Below are positions 51,442 to 63,372 of a stretch of 64,000 nucleotides of DNA, in pieces. The notes under the pieces were generated by a model, which worked only from the letters and a program-made list of their open reading frames with translations, did no database searches and had not been told where the DNA came from. Origin of the DNA: Streptomyces stelliscabiei (GTDB lineage Bacteria; Actinomycetota; Actinomycetes; Streptomycetales; Streptomycetaceae). The stretch spans positions 1,860,001-1,924,000 of the forward strand of contig NZ_JADBGF010000001.1 in the NCBI RefSeq assembly GCF_014873495.1, given 5' to 3'. The position numbers and the translations under genes are program-made. Positions within the stretch are counted from its first letter, which is position 1. Each line of letters opens with the position of its first letter.

Positions 51442-52956
51442 TCAGCCCAGCGGCACCGGCTCCGGCAGCCCGACCGGCCAGCTGTGGACGGGCTCCCCGG
51501 AGTGCATCAGCTCGCCGTACCGCCGCGTGGTGGCGGCCAGCGCCGCATCCCGTCCGAGCCCCTTGGCCAGCGCCCGGTGGAACGTTTCCACCTGCCAGGA
51601 CGCGCCGTTGACCCGCCGTCGGCAGCGCTCCTCGATCACACCGAGATAGAAGTCCCGGTCGACCGGCTCGACCCCCCACGCGTCCAGCCCCACCTCGGCG
51701 AGCGGCAACAGCTCGTCCCGTACGAGGTTCACGGCGTCCACCGGCCCCACTCCGCCGTAGCGCCCGCGCGGCCACTGCAGCCGTGCGTCGATGCCGTGCC
51801 GGCACGCCTCGTCGAAGTTGGCGGCGGCCGCCTCGAACGGCAGCCGCGTCCACACGGGCCGTGACTCCTCGGCGAGCGCGCGGACGACCCCGTAGTAGAA
51901 GGCCGCGTTGGCGATCACGTCCGTGATGGTCGGCCCGGCGGGCAGCACGCGGTTCTCGACCCGCAGGTGCGGGACCCCGTCGGCGATGCCGTAGACGGGG
52001 CGGTTCCAGCGGTAGATCGTGCCGTTGTGCAGGGTGAGTTCGGCGAGGGAGGGAATGCCGCCCGCGTCGAGGACACCGATCGGATCCTCGTCGTCGCAGA
52101 TGGGCAGCAGGGCCGGGAAGAAGCGCAGGTTCTCCTCGAAGAGTTCGTACGCCGAGGAGATCCACCGCTCACCGAACCAGGTGCGTGGCCGTACGCCCTG
52201 GGCCTGGAGTTCGGGCGGGCGGGTGTCGGTGGACTGCTGGAACAGGGGCGGCCGCGACTCCCGCCACAGCTCGTGCCCGAACAGGAACGGCGAGTTGGCC
52301 CCGATGGCGACCTGCGCGGCGGCGACCGCCTGGGCGGCGTTCCACACGTCGGCGAACCGGCCCGGGGTCACCTGCAGGTGCAGCTGCACGGAGGTGCAGG
52401 CGGCTTCCGGCGCGATGGACTTCGAGGTGCAGACGAGCCGCTCCACCCCGTCGATGTCCAGGGTGAAGTCCTCACCGCGGGCGGCGACGATCTGGTCGTT
52501 CAGCAGGGTGTAGCGGTCGCCCGCGGAGAGGTTCGAGGAAACCAGGTCGTCACGGCCCAGCGTGGGCAGAATGCCGATCATCACGATCCCCGCACCCACC
52601 TCGATCGCTTTGCGGTCGGCGTAGGCGAGGGACGTGCGCAGCTCCTCGGAAAGCTGGTCGAATACCCTGCCGTCCAGCCGATGTGGAGCTATGTTGACTT
52701 CCAGATTGAACATGGCGAGTTCTGTTTGGAAATCTCGACTCGCAATCCGTTCGAGTACTTGCGCATTCATCATTCTCGGCTGACCGTCGCCGTCGACCAG
52801 GTTCAGCTCGATCTCCACACCCATGAGGTTCCTGGGGCGGTCGAACCGCTTCTCCTCCAACAGCCGCGCCAGCCCCGTCAGACACTGCCGGAGCTTGTCG
52901 CGGTACTGCTGGCGATCGGAGAGGCCAAACGACCCCGCCACGACCTTCTCCCCCAT
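51442..52956 (-). CDS. Glutamate-cysteine ligase family 2 (GCS2/EgtA-like) protein
   Basis: A 504-residue ATP-dependent carboxylate-amine ligase-like enzyme. NLMGVEIELNLVDGDGQPRM gives the metal-binding Glu pair, FNLEVNIAPHRLDG the second, and CTSVQLHLQVTPGRFADVWN and LRVENRVLPAGPTITDVIAN continue the GCS2 core. Actinobacteria use such enzymes for gamma-glutamylcysteine in ergothioneine synthesis. The rest of that pathway is not nearby, so the role is inferred only at family level. The ATG at 52956 has GAGGAGGG upstream. Confidence 0.87.
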   Translation of the reverse strand: MGEKVVAGSFGLSDRQQYRDKLRQCLTGLARLLEEKRFDRPRNLMGVEIELNLVDGDGQPRMMNAQVLERIASRDFQTELAMFNLEVNIAPHRLDGRVFDQLSEELRTSLAYADRKAIEVGAGIVMIGILPTLGRDDLVSSNLSAGDRYTLLNDQIVAARGEDFTLDIDGVERLVCTSKSIAPEAACTSVQLHLQVTPGRFADVWNAAQAVAAAQVAIGANSPFLFGHELWRESRPPLFQQSTDTRPPELQAQGVRPRTWFGERWISSAYELFEENLRFFPALLPICDDEDPIGVLDAGGIPSLAELTLHNGTIYRWNRPVYGIADGVPHLRVENRVLPAGPTITDVIANAAFYYGVVRALAEESRPVWTRLPFEAAAANFDEACRHGIDARLQWPRGRYGGVGPVDAVNLVRDELLPLAEVGLDAWGVEPVDRDFYLGVIEERCRRRVNGASWQVETFHRALAKGLGRDAALAATTRRYGELMHSGEPVHSWPVGLPEPVPLG

Positions 52957-53524
52957 CGAAGTGTCCCTCCTCGGATGGGCAGGCCGATGCCTCGGCCACT
53001 GGTGTCCCGGGTCCACGGTTCATGATGCCCAGGCAGAGCCAGCGGTAACGTCCCGAGCGGGACCTGCACACGCTAGGCTGAGCGCGGTCACCTCCGACCC
53101 TATTTCGTCGGCATGCTTCTGGCACATTCAGCGGGCAAGAAAGAGTACGCGCTTTCTGCGGCTCCCTTTCGTGAAAAGCGCCGACGACAACAGGCCGTCC
53201 GTTACGCGACGGTAATGCGAGGTCACCGCCACACTCCCCCCGCAAATAGGGGTGACACCCATGTTCCGGCGACCTGATACCGCCTTGCCCTTCATATCCG
53301 GAGCGGCTAGACGAAACCTTGCGTGAACACGTGTCGTATAAACTTCGCAAACGAGGCTGAGAGTCGGCACTCGCGGTCCTCGGTCCTGCCGTCAGGCCAC
53401 ACGCGGCGGACCCCACCCACGCACCCGGACCCGGGCATCCGTCTCCCCGATCCCCGAGAGCTGACAGCGCCGTCCGCCCCCGCCCTCGCGCCACCGTGCC
53501 TGTCGAATGGAGAGGCGACCCACC
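52957..53524. other. Long intergenic region with moderate GC
   Basis: No convincing gene lies in these 568 bp. An 80-codon minus frame at 53,128-53,370 has an ATG but no ribosome site and no recognisable domain. GTATAAAC at about 53,335, beside the 8-bp palindrome ACACGTGT, may be part of a promoter for the gene at 53,525. Confidence 0.4.
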
Positions 53525-54109
53525 ATGCCGCTGCATGTCCCCCCGGCTCCCGCGCCCGCCCTGCGCACCGTCCTCACCGCACTCGGTTCTCCCACCGCCG
53601 TCCACGAGGCGCGAACTCCCGCCCTGAAGAACGCCCAGGGGCCCGCCACGCCCGAACTCCCGCTGCCCGTCCACGTACTCGACCGGATCACCCCGCAGGG
53701 CACGGGCATCGCCCGGCTCACGGGATGGCGGTTCCTGATCCGCTGCGGCGACCGTGCCGTGGCCGCCGCCGAGACCCGGCTGACCCCGGACGGCTGGGCG
53801 TTCTCCCACTTCTTCGAAGGCCCGTACATCACCTCGACCGAGCGCGCCCTGCGCCAGGCCGACGTCATGCAGCAGCCCTACCAGCCACGCCTGCTGTCGG
53901 TGCCCGAGCTGTACATGCTCATGCTCTGGCTGCACGCCGACCCCACCGCCGACGGCGCCACCGGCGACCCGGCCCCGGCCGACCTGCTGGTCCCACTGGC
54001 GCCCGCACCGCCCGGTATCGCCGCCCACCGGCCTCACCGGGTCACCGATCTCCTCCCGGTGCTGACCACCCGGTTGACGCCCGCCCCCCTGCTGGGATCA
54101 CCCGCCTGA
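53525..54109 (+). CDS. Conserved hypothetical protein
   Basis: A 194-residue soluble protein. The chain is Pro/Ala-rich with a structured middle: LDRITPQGTGIARLTGWRFL, IRCGDRAVAAAETRLTPDGW, FSHFFEGPYITSTERALRQA. A C-terminal region follows with LPVLTTRLTPAPLLG. I do not recognise a family. The GGAG before GCGACCCACC and the ATG at 53525 is an acceptable ribosome site. Followed by a strong terminator, so monocistronic. Confidence 0.7.
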   Translation: MPLHVPPAPAPALRTVLTALGSPTAVHEARTPALKNAQGPATPELPLPVHVLDRITPQGTGIARLTGWRFLIRCGDRAVAAAETRLTPDGWAFSHFFEGPYITSTERALRQADVMQQPYQPRLLSVPELYMLMLWLHADPTADGATGDPAPADLLVPLAPAPPGIAAHRPHRVTDLLPVLTTRLTPAPLLGSPA

Positions 54110-54140
54110 AATCCGCATCGCCTCGCCATTCGCACCCCTC

Positions 54141-54173
54141 GCGCCCCGCCACCGATATTCGGTGACGGGGCGC
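54141..54173 (+). terminator. Intrinsic terminator
   Basis: GCGCCCCG-(C)-CACCG and CGGTG-(A)-CGGGGCGC form a 14-bp stem with one mismatch around ATAT, followed by TTGTTTG, 31 bp after the stop of the hypothetical gene. Confidence 0.85.
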
Positions 54174-54509
54174 TTGTTTGCGACTACGCGGAATTACCGC
54201 TCCTTCGGGCACCAAAACGCTCGTACGAGCTATTCCCAGCTCTCCCCCGTAGTCGGACTAGCCCCATCCGACCATGGCGTACCACCCGAAAGGACAGTGC
54301 GAGAGGGATGAACCATCAGAGCGGGCCTGGCGTCATCAACCTGTGAAGAAGTCGTGCTGCGAAAAGCCTGCGGATTGACGCCCGTGGGGCAACACTGGGA
54401 CCGGACCGATTTATCACAACGGGGGGCGGCCATGAACGGGGCTTCACGCCGCGGGACAGACAAAACAGCCATCTCAGACCACACGACCGACCGAAAGATC
54501 CCAACAACC
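54174..54509. other. Leader/promoter region of the DUF5999 gene
   Basis: No second gene is seen. A 155-bp plus-strand frame continuous with the DUF5999 gene upstream of its ATG has no conserved content. No strong inverted repeat is visible in this span. Confidence 0.35.
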
Positions 54510-54710
54510 ATGTGCCAGCACCAGCCACTGTGCCCGACTGCCGAATCCGCCGACCGGGAAGGCGCCCGACTCGTGGCGCACCACCCGGAGCAGGGATGGA
54601 GCCTGCTCTGCAACGGCGTTCTGCTCTTCGAGGACACCGGTGAGCTCCTGCCGGACGGCCAGATCATCGCGCCGCACCGCCCGATGGGCACCGTGATGAC
54701 CGCCGCCTGA
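54510..54710 (+). CDS. DUF5999 family small protein
   Basis: A 66-residue protein typical of Streptomyces: MCQHQPLCPTAESADREGAR, then HHPEQGWSLLCNGVLLFEDT and GELLPDGQIIAPHRPMG. Two Cys and several His at the N-terminus (MCQHQPLC) could bind a metal. The function is unknown. The ATG at 54510 coincides with the conserved family start. The longer upstream frame is not conserved. Followed by a bidirectional terminator. Confidence 0.85.
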   Translation: MCQHQPLCPTAESADREGARLVAHHPEQGWSLLCNGVLLFEDTGELLPDGQIIAPHRPMGTVMTAA

Positions 54711-54770
54711 GCCGCACTCACGTGCGCGCAGGGCGAGCGCCCCGCACAGAGCGCCCGCCCGGACAGAAGA

Positions 54771-54806
54771 GGGGCCGGCCGGAGAAGCACTCTCCGAACC
54801 GGCCCC
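54771..54806. terminator. Bidirectional terminator between DUF5999 and gcvP
   Basis: GGGGCCGG pairs with CCGGCCCC, with an inner CGGAGA/TCTCCG stem, between the convergent stops at 54,710 and 54,826. Confidence 0.8.
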
Positions 54807-54825
54807 GACGCGTATCCGCGTCCGA

Positions 54826-57711
<2,886 letters not shown>

Positions 57712-57787
57712 TACGGAGGCCTCCTGGTCTGACACGACCTTCGAGGGGCACCACGGCACGGGCGCCCCGACGGCCTCCCCCTCTGTC

Positions 57788-57975
57788 ATCTCAACCTGAG
57801 AGCTTCACCGGTCCAGGTGCGGACCGGCTTTCACCGTCGGTGAGAGCGGGAGCCGTGGCACCCGCTCTGCTTTCCAGAGTGACCTCGTCCGTGCGGTACG
57901 TGGGCCTGAGAGATTCCGGGGAGGATTTGCTCCTTCGGCGCCTCCGGATGGTGTCCGGAGGACTCTCCCGCACGG
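57788..57975 (-). promoter_or_regulatory. Tandem glycine riboswitch in the gcvP leader
   Basis: Read on the minus strand, aptamer 1 runs GCGGGAGAGTCC, then GCGCCGAAGGAGCAAATCC, and closes with CTCTCAGGC. Aptamer 2 has ACCGACGGTGAAAGCC and closes with GCTCTCAGGTTGA about 75 nt before the gcvP start. Two successive glycine-aptamer cores are the hallmark of the gcvT-motif riboswitch, which turns on glycine cleavage when glycine is abundant. The aptamer 2 core is less canonical than aptamer 1. Confidence 0.9.
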
Positions 57976-58104
57976 GGTCAGCAGCCGCTGCCAGCGTATC
58001 AGCGCGGGCAACGCACAGGTCTTCGAGTGGCCGCCGCTCCCGATGTGCCTTTTCGTAGGGGTGAGAGACGATTCGCGACCCCTTGGCGACCACCTGGAGG
58101 GCCC

Positions 58105-58473
58105 GTGCAGACCGACATCGATCCGCGCCATCTGATCGGCCGCAAGGCGTTCGACCGCAAGGGAAGCAAGATCGGCACCGTGGACGAGGTCTACCTGGAC
58201 GACGCCACCGGCATCCCCGAGTGGGCCGCGATACGCATGGGCCTCTTCGGCCGCGACGCCTTCGTCCCCCTGGAGCCCAGCGAACTGTACGAGGGCACCC
58301 TCCGCATCCCCTTCGACCGCGCCCTCATCAAGGACGCCCCCGACTTCGGCGTGGGCCGCCACCTCTCCCCCGAACAGGAACTCCAGCTCTACCACCACTA
58401 CGGCCTGGACATAGCCCCGCCGCCGCCCCTGGACCACGACTTCGGCGACGTGGCGAAGCGGGACGACACCTGA
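58105..58473 (+). CDS. PRC-barrel domain protein
   Basis: A 122-residue protein. The N-terminal PRC-barrel reads DPRHLIGRKAFDRKGSKIGT, then VDEVYLDDATGIPEWAAIRM, and FGRDAFVPLEPSELYEGTLR. A helical tail contains LSPEQELQLYHHYG. Small PRC-barrel proteins bind RNA or membrane partners. In Streptomyces this type is conserved beside gcvP. The GTG at 58105 has GGAGG 4 nt upstream. It is divergent from gcvP, on the far side of the riboswitch promoter. Confidence 0.85.
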   Translation: MQTDIDPRHLIGRKAFDRKGSKIGTVDEVYLDDATGIPEWAAIRMGLFGRDAFVPLEPSELYEGTLRIPFDRALIKDAPDFGVGRHLSPEQELQLYHHYGLDIAPPPPLDHDFGDVAKRDDT

Positions 58474-58566
58474 GCCGATCCCCGCCACCTCCGAAGCGGC
58501 AGCCACAGCCGCCACGAAAGCACCGGCCGGCCGACGCGCCCTCGCCCCCCGGCTCTTCCGTGGGCC

Positions 58567-59919
58567 TCAGCCCAGCACCCCACCCGGCACCAGCGGCAAC
58601 GGCTCCGCCGGCTCCAGCGCGGCGTCGTCCGTCCTGAACGTCCGCACCCGCCCCGGCCCCACATCGAGCGGCGTCTCGAACCGCACGGTCACCCGTCCGA
58701 GCCCGCTCCCCTGCACCCACCCGTGCCCGTACTCGGCGTGCCGCACATCGTGCCCGGCCCTGAAGATCCGCTCCCCGCCCGTGCTCTCCTGCGCCACAGG
58801 CACCTCCACGCCGCCTCCGGCCTCCTCCTCGACGAGCTCCGGCTCTCCCGCCGCCTGCGCGAACAGGTCCTCCTGCGTGTAGTCGGCGAGCCCGCTCACC
58901 CCGACCCCCAGCAGCCGTACCCCACCCGTCGTGTCCACGGCCTCCAGCAGCCGGGCCGCGGCCTCGCGCACCACCGCGGGATCGTCCGTGGGTCCCCGCA
59001 ACGTCTCGGACCGGGTCAGCGTCGAGAAGTCGTAGCGCCGCACCTTCAGTACGATCGTCCGGCCCGACAGTCCGGCCTCCCGCAGCCTGCGCACACACCG
59101 GTCCGCGAGCCGCTGCACCTCCATCCGGACCCGTACCCGGTCGTGGATGTCCACGTCGTAGGTGTCCTCCACCGACACCGACTTCGTGTCCCGCTCGGCC
59201 ACCACCGCCCGGTCGTCCCGTGCCAGCGCCATCGCGTACAGCCCGTGTCCGTGAGCCTTGCCGAGGAGTCGTACGACCTCGTCCTCCCCCGCCTCCACGA
59301 TCTCCTCGACCGTGGTGATCCCGGCCCGCCGCAGATGGTCCCCGGTCGCCGGGCCCACACCCGGCAGGATCCGCACGGACATCGGTCCCAGCAACGCCCG
59401 CTCGGTCCCCGGCTCGATCAGCACCAGCCCGTCCGGCTTGGCCTCCTCGGAGGCGATCTTCGCGAGCATCTTGGAAGCCGCGAGCCCGACGGAACCCGTC
59501 AGCGCGGTCATGGCCCGTATGTCCGCCCGCAACCGCTCCCCGACGAGCCGCGCCGACGCCTCGTCCGAGGCCGCGCCCCCGGCCTCCAGATCCACGAACG
59601 CCTCGTCCAGGCTCAACGGCTCCACCAGGGGCGACAGCGCACGCAACAACCCCATGACCTGATCGCTGATCGCCCGGTAGAAGGTGAAGCGCGGCGTGAG
59701 ATACGCGGCGTTCGGCGCGAGGCGACGCGCCTGCGCCATCGGCATCGCCGAATGCACCCCGAAGACCCGCGCCTCGTACGAGGCGGTCGCGACCACCCCG
59801 CGCGGCCCCAGCCCGCCGACGACAACGGCTTTCCCCCGCAGACTCGGCTTCGACGCCTGCTCCGCCGAGGCGTAGAAGGCATCCATGTCGAGATGCAGGA
59901 TCGTGGGCGCGGTTCTCAC
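58567..59919 (-). CDS. dinB: DNA polymerase IV (Y family)
   Basis: A 450-residue translesion polymerase. Palm motifs are ILHLDMDAFYASAEQ (first Asp pair) and PLSLDEAFVDLE (catalytic D-E). The HhH region LPGVGPATGDHLRRAGI and the little-finger domain follow. The C-terminal extension after about residue 370 carries a VVAERD-type insert, and RAGHDVRHAEYGHGWVQGSG forms a UvrD/PcrA-like or SH3-like tail typical of actinobacterial DinB. No canonical beta-clamp QxxLF motif stands out except ELF-like DLFAQA at residue 358. Single gene. Confidence 0.92.
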   Translation of the reverse strand: MRTAPTILHLDMDAFYASAEQASKPSLRGKAVVVGGLGPRGVVATASYEARVFGVHSAMPMAQARRLAPNAAYLTPRFTFYRAISDQVMGLLRALSPLVEPLSLDEAFVDLEAGGAASDEASARLVGERLRADIRAMTALTGSVGLAASKMLAKIASEEAKPDGLVLIEPGTERALLGPMSVRILPGVGPATGDHLRRAGITTVEEIVEAGEDEVVRLLGKAHGHGLYAMALARDDRAVVAERDTKSVSVEDTYDVDIHDRVRVRMEVQRLADRCVRRLREAGLSGRTIVLKVRRYDFSTLTRSETLRGPTDDPAVVREAAARLLEAVDTTGGVRLLGVGVSGLADYTQEDLFAQAAGEPELVEEEAGGGVEVPVAQESTGGERIFRAGHDVRHAEYGHGWVQGSGLGRVTVRFETPLDVGPGRVRTFRTDDAALEPAEPLPLVPGGVLG

Positions 59920-59976
59920 CTCTCCGATGCTGCCCTACGCCACTGACAACGCCCCACCCTGAGCCCGGGGCGCCCC

Positions 59977-60660
<684 letters not shown>

Positions 60661-60984
60661 GCCGACCTCCGTCCTTGACCTGCCTCATCGACGGTAGGCA
60701 GCCGCCCGGGGTGCGTCAATGACCATCGCACTCGCCACGCCGAGTGATAATCACCCTGAGAGTGGTTTCCCGTGCCCTTCCGCGGGGAAAGGCTAGCCGA
60801 ATGCGCTCCGATCGGATTGTCCGACGACGCACCGCTCCCGGGCCGGTAACGCCCCGGGCGGCGTCCGCCACGCACAGGGTCCGCGCCCGCGGGGCCGTCG
60901 AAGCGGAATCCCGACCCGGGGACCCGGCGCCGCCGACGAGGGGCGGTCAAGGCCTGTCGGCCCGGTACGACCGCCTGCCCGGCC
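60661..60984. other. Intergenic region upstream of the first MerR gene
   Basis: 324 bp between the two minus-strand genes, with no coding frame. It should hold the MerR promoter. I can identify no clear inverted repeat or box. Confidence 0.35.
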
Positions 60985-61458
60985 TCACTGGCTGTTCGTT
61001 CCGAAGTCCTCGGGCGAGATCTGGTCGAGGAATTCGCGGAACTTCTCCACCTCGTCCTCCTGCTCGTCCGGGATCGCGATGCCCGCGTCGTCGAGCACCC
61101 CGTCACTGCCGAAGATCGGCGTCCCGGTACGCAACGCCAGCGCTATGGCGTCGGAGGGCCGGGCACTCACCTCGACCCCACTGGCGAACACCAGCTCCGC
61201 GTAGAAGACGCCCTCACGCAGGTCGGTGATGCGCACTTCCGTGAGCTCCTGGCCGACGGCCTCCAGCACGTCCTTGAACAGGTCGTGGGTCAGCGGTCGT
61301 GCGGGGGCCATGCCCTGCTGGGCGAAAGCGATCGCCGTCGCCTCCCCCGGCCCGATCCAGATGGGGAGGTAGCGGTCGCCTCCCACTTCGCGCAGGAGCA
61401 CGATCGGTTGGTTGGAGGGCATTTCCACCCGGACACCTACGACATCGAGCTCGTTCAC
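60985..61458 (-). CDS. Bifunctional nuclease family protein (DUF151)
   Basis: A 157-residue protein. LDVVGVRVEMPSNQPIVLLR, then LPIWIGPGEATAIAFAQQGM, TDLREGVFYAELVFASGVEV and ARPSDAIALALRTGTPIFGS are the conserved BFN/DUF151 blocks. The C-terminus is acidic (DEQEDEVEKFREFLDQISPE). Plant and Thermotoga members have nuclease activity or assist ClpS-type functions. Mycobacterial homologues are MerR-neighbour conserved proteins. Its position between two MerR genes is an ancient actinobacterial order. Confidence 0.9.
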   Translation of the reverse strand: MNELDVVGVRVEMPSNQPIVLLREVGGDRYLPIWIGPGEATAIAFAQQGMAPARPLTHDLFKDVLEAVGQELTEVRITDLREGVFYAELVFASGVEVSARPSDAIALALRTGTPIFGSDGVLDDAGIAIPDEQEDEVEKFREFLDQISPEDFGTNSQ

Positions 61459-61542
61459 ACAGCAACCCTAGGCCGTGCTCGGGATGTTTGGGTAGTCGGG
61501 CTCGGATCGACCGACCGATCCGCCACAGGCGAACACCGCCCC

Positions 61543-62298
61543 TCAGCGCGGCCGCACACCCAGCGCGCTGCGCACGAGAGCGGCGTGCAGCTTCACCGTC
61601 AGCCCCGCCAGCTCCCGTGCCCGATCCTCCGCATGCACTCTGGTCTGCGGGTTACGGTGGCGCCGCAGGGGCGCGACCACCTGATCGACCAGTCCCGCCT
61701 CACGGTCCGCGGCGGCCCGCATCACCCTGAGGTGCCGAGGCTCGATACCGAATCGCCCCAGTTCGACCACAAGCGTGGCGACGGTAAGAACCTCGGCGTC
61801 GTACGACCCGTCCGACAGCGGGGCCACCAGCCCGTACGACTCCCACTCGGCCAGCTGCTCCTCGTCGATCCCGGCGCCCGCGAGGAACTCACCCCGCCCG
61901 ATCCGGGCTGCCGCCGGCTCCTCGGGGTCACCGAGGAGCTCGCTCAGGCGCTCGCCGTCGCCGAGGTCACGCTGACGCCCCACGGACGGCAGACGGACGC
62001 CCTCGCCGCGCTCCAGGGCCTCCAGATACTCACGGATCACCTTGAGCGGCAGATAGTGGTCCCGCTGCATCCTGAGGACGTGTCCGAGCCGCTCGACGTC
62101 CTCGGCACCGAACTTGCGATACCCCGAGGGGGTCCGCCGCGGCTCGATGAGCCCCTCGGACTCCAGGAAACGGATCTTGGAGATGGTTACCTCGGGGAAC
62201 TCCTCACGCAGCACGTTCAGCACGGTGCCGATGCTCATGAGGTCACTGTCCGCGGCGGTGGTGCCGTGATCGGCACCACCGCTCGTTGTTCGAAGCAT
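61543..62298 (-). CDS. MerR-family transcriptional regulator
   Basis: A 251-residue regulator. The winged helix is SIGTVLNVLREEFPEVTISK, IRFLESEGLIEPRRTPSGYR, then FGAEDVERLGHVLRMQRDHY. Helical linker and C-terminal helices follow (ELGRFGIEPRHLRVMRAAAD). The frame opens with the ATG at 62298 (MLRTTSGGADHG), and a conserved ATG (MSIGTV) at residue 21 is the possible real start. It lies 41 bp after the FHA gene on the same strand, so the two may be co-transcribed. No cysteine metal site is visible. Confidence 0.9.
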   Translation of the reverse strand: MLRTTSGGADHGTTAADSDLMSIGTVLNVLREEFPEVTISKIRFLESEGLIEPRRTPSGYRKFGAEDVERLGHVLRMQRDHYLPLKVIREYLEALERGEGVRLPSVGRQRDLGDGERLSELLGDPEEPAAARIGRGEFLAGAGIDEEQLAEWESYGLVAPLSDGSYDAEVLTVATLVVELGRFGIEPRHLRVMRAAADREAGLVDQVVAPLRRHRNPQTRVHAEDRARELAGLTVKLHAALVRSALGVRPR

Positions 62299-62339
62299 GG
62301 ACCTTCCCTGGGGTACCCCGGATCCGGTCCGGGGGAGGG

Positions 62340-63182
62340 TCAGTAGCCCCGCTGGCTCGCGTAGAAGACCAGCCGGTACTTGCCGATCTGCACCTCGTCG
62401 CCGTTGTGCAGGGCGACCTGGTCGATCCGCTCACGGTTGACGTACGTCCCGTTGAGGCTGCCCACGTCGGCGACCGTGAACGAGCCGTCCTGGCCTCGGC
62501 GGAACTCCACGTGGCGACGCGACACGGTCACGTCGTCGAGGAAGATGTCGCTCTGCGGGTGACGGCCCGCCGTGGTGAGATCACCGTCCAGCAGGAAGCG
62601 GCTGCCCGCGTTCGGCCCACGGCGAACGACCAGGAGCGCCGAGCCGAGCGGAAGCGCGTCGACGGCGGCCTGGGCCTCGGGAGAGAGCGCCGGCAGCTGG
62701 GTCTGGCCGGTGACCTCGGAGTCGTAGGCCTCCAGACCGGAGATGGAGATGGTCGAGGTCGTCTCGGACGGACGCTCGGCGGTCGCCCCGGCCCGCAGCG
62801 GAGCACCGCAGTTCGAGCAGAAGCGGCTGTTCTCCGCGTTGCGGTTACCGCACCTCGTACACACCAGGGCCGACATCGACGGATCCTCCTGCCGCGGCTG
62901 CCCCGCCGGGGCATGGGACGCATACGGGTCTGAGCTGAACCCTCCACCCGTACCTGAGGTTGACGGTTCCCCGAAACCTATGCGGCCCGACTGCGCAGGG
63001 TCAACAGACGGCGCGCCCTGACCTCCGGAAATGTCACTTCCCGGGCCGGCGACCTGGTCCCGGAACATGGGGCGCTCGCCACCCTGGCCCTCCGCTTCCG
63101 AAGGCTGCACGCGATGGCGTGAGGTCGCGTTGTCGCTGCCCTCTCGCGCGCTCTTGCCGAACAACTTCGCAAACAACTTCAC
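62340..63182 (-). CDS. GarA/OdhI-like FHA-domain protein
   Basis: A 280-residue protein. Residues 1-100 form a low-complexity extension that begins LFAKLFGKSAREG. Residues 108-125 are a zinc ribbon (CTRCGNRNAENSRFCSNCG). The ETTS phospho-threonine motif is at 140-143. The FHA domain runs from about 197 to 265 with GR at 206-207, SRRH at 221-224 and N244 in GSLNGTYVN. In GarA/OdhI the ETTS threonine is phosphorylated by PknB-type kinases, and the FHA domain then controls 2-oxoglutarate metabolism. The GTG at 63182 has AAGGGGA upstream. A second start (ATG 62876) has a perfect AGGAGG site. Confidence 0.87.
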   Translation of the reverse strand: MKLFAKLFGKSAREGSDNATSRHRVQPSEAEGQGGERPMFRDQVAGPGSDISGGQGAPSVDPAQSGRIGFGEPSTSGTGGGFSSDPYASHAPAGQPRQEDPSMSALVCTRCGNRNAENSRFCSNCGAPLRAGATAERPSETTSTISISGLEAYDSEVTGQTQLPALSPEAQAAVDALPLGSALLVVRRGPNAGSRFLLDGDLTTAGRHPQSDIFLDDVTVSRRHVEFRRGQDGSFTVADVGSLNGTYVNRERIDQVALHNGDEVQIGKYRLVFYASQRGY

Positions 63183-63372
63183 GGGCGATTCCCCTTGACC
63201 GAAACAGACCCGCCCGTGGGGCAGGACGAACCCTGACTGAACACACCGGCCGACCCGGACAACCTCACAACGTCCGTATCCACCAGACAGTTTCCACCAC
63301 GCACCACCCAATCGGTGCGCCGACCCCCCGCAACCTCATGCCCTCGCCGGACGGGCCCCATGCACCTGCGGT
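63183..63372. other. Intergenic region before the FHA gene
   Basis: 190 bp separating the DUF881 gene from the FHA gene, with no coding frame. I can identify no terminator or operator. Confidence 0.35.

Noticed and set aside
53128..53370. 80-codon minus-strand frame in the 53-kb intergenic region
   Set aside because: No ribosome site or recognisable domain. Kept only as a note in the gap description.
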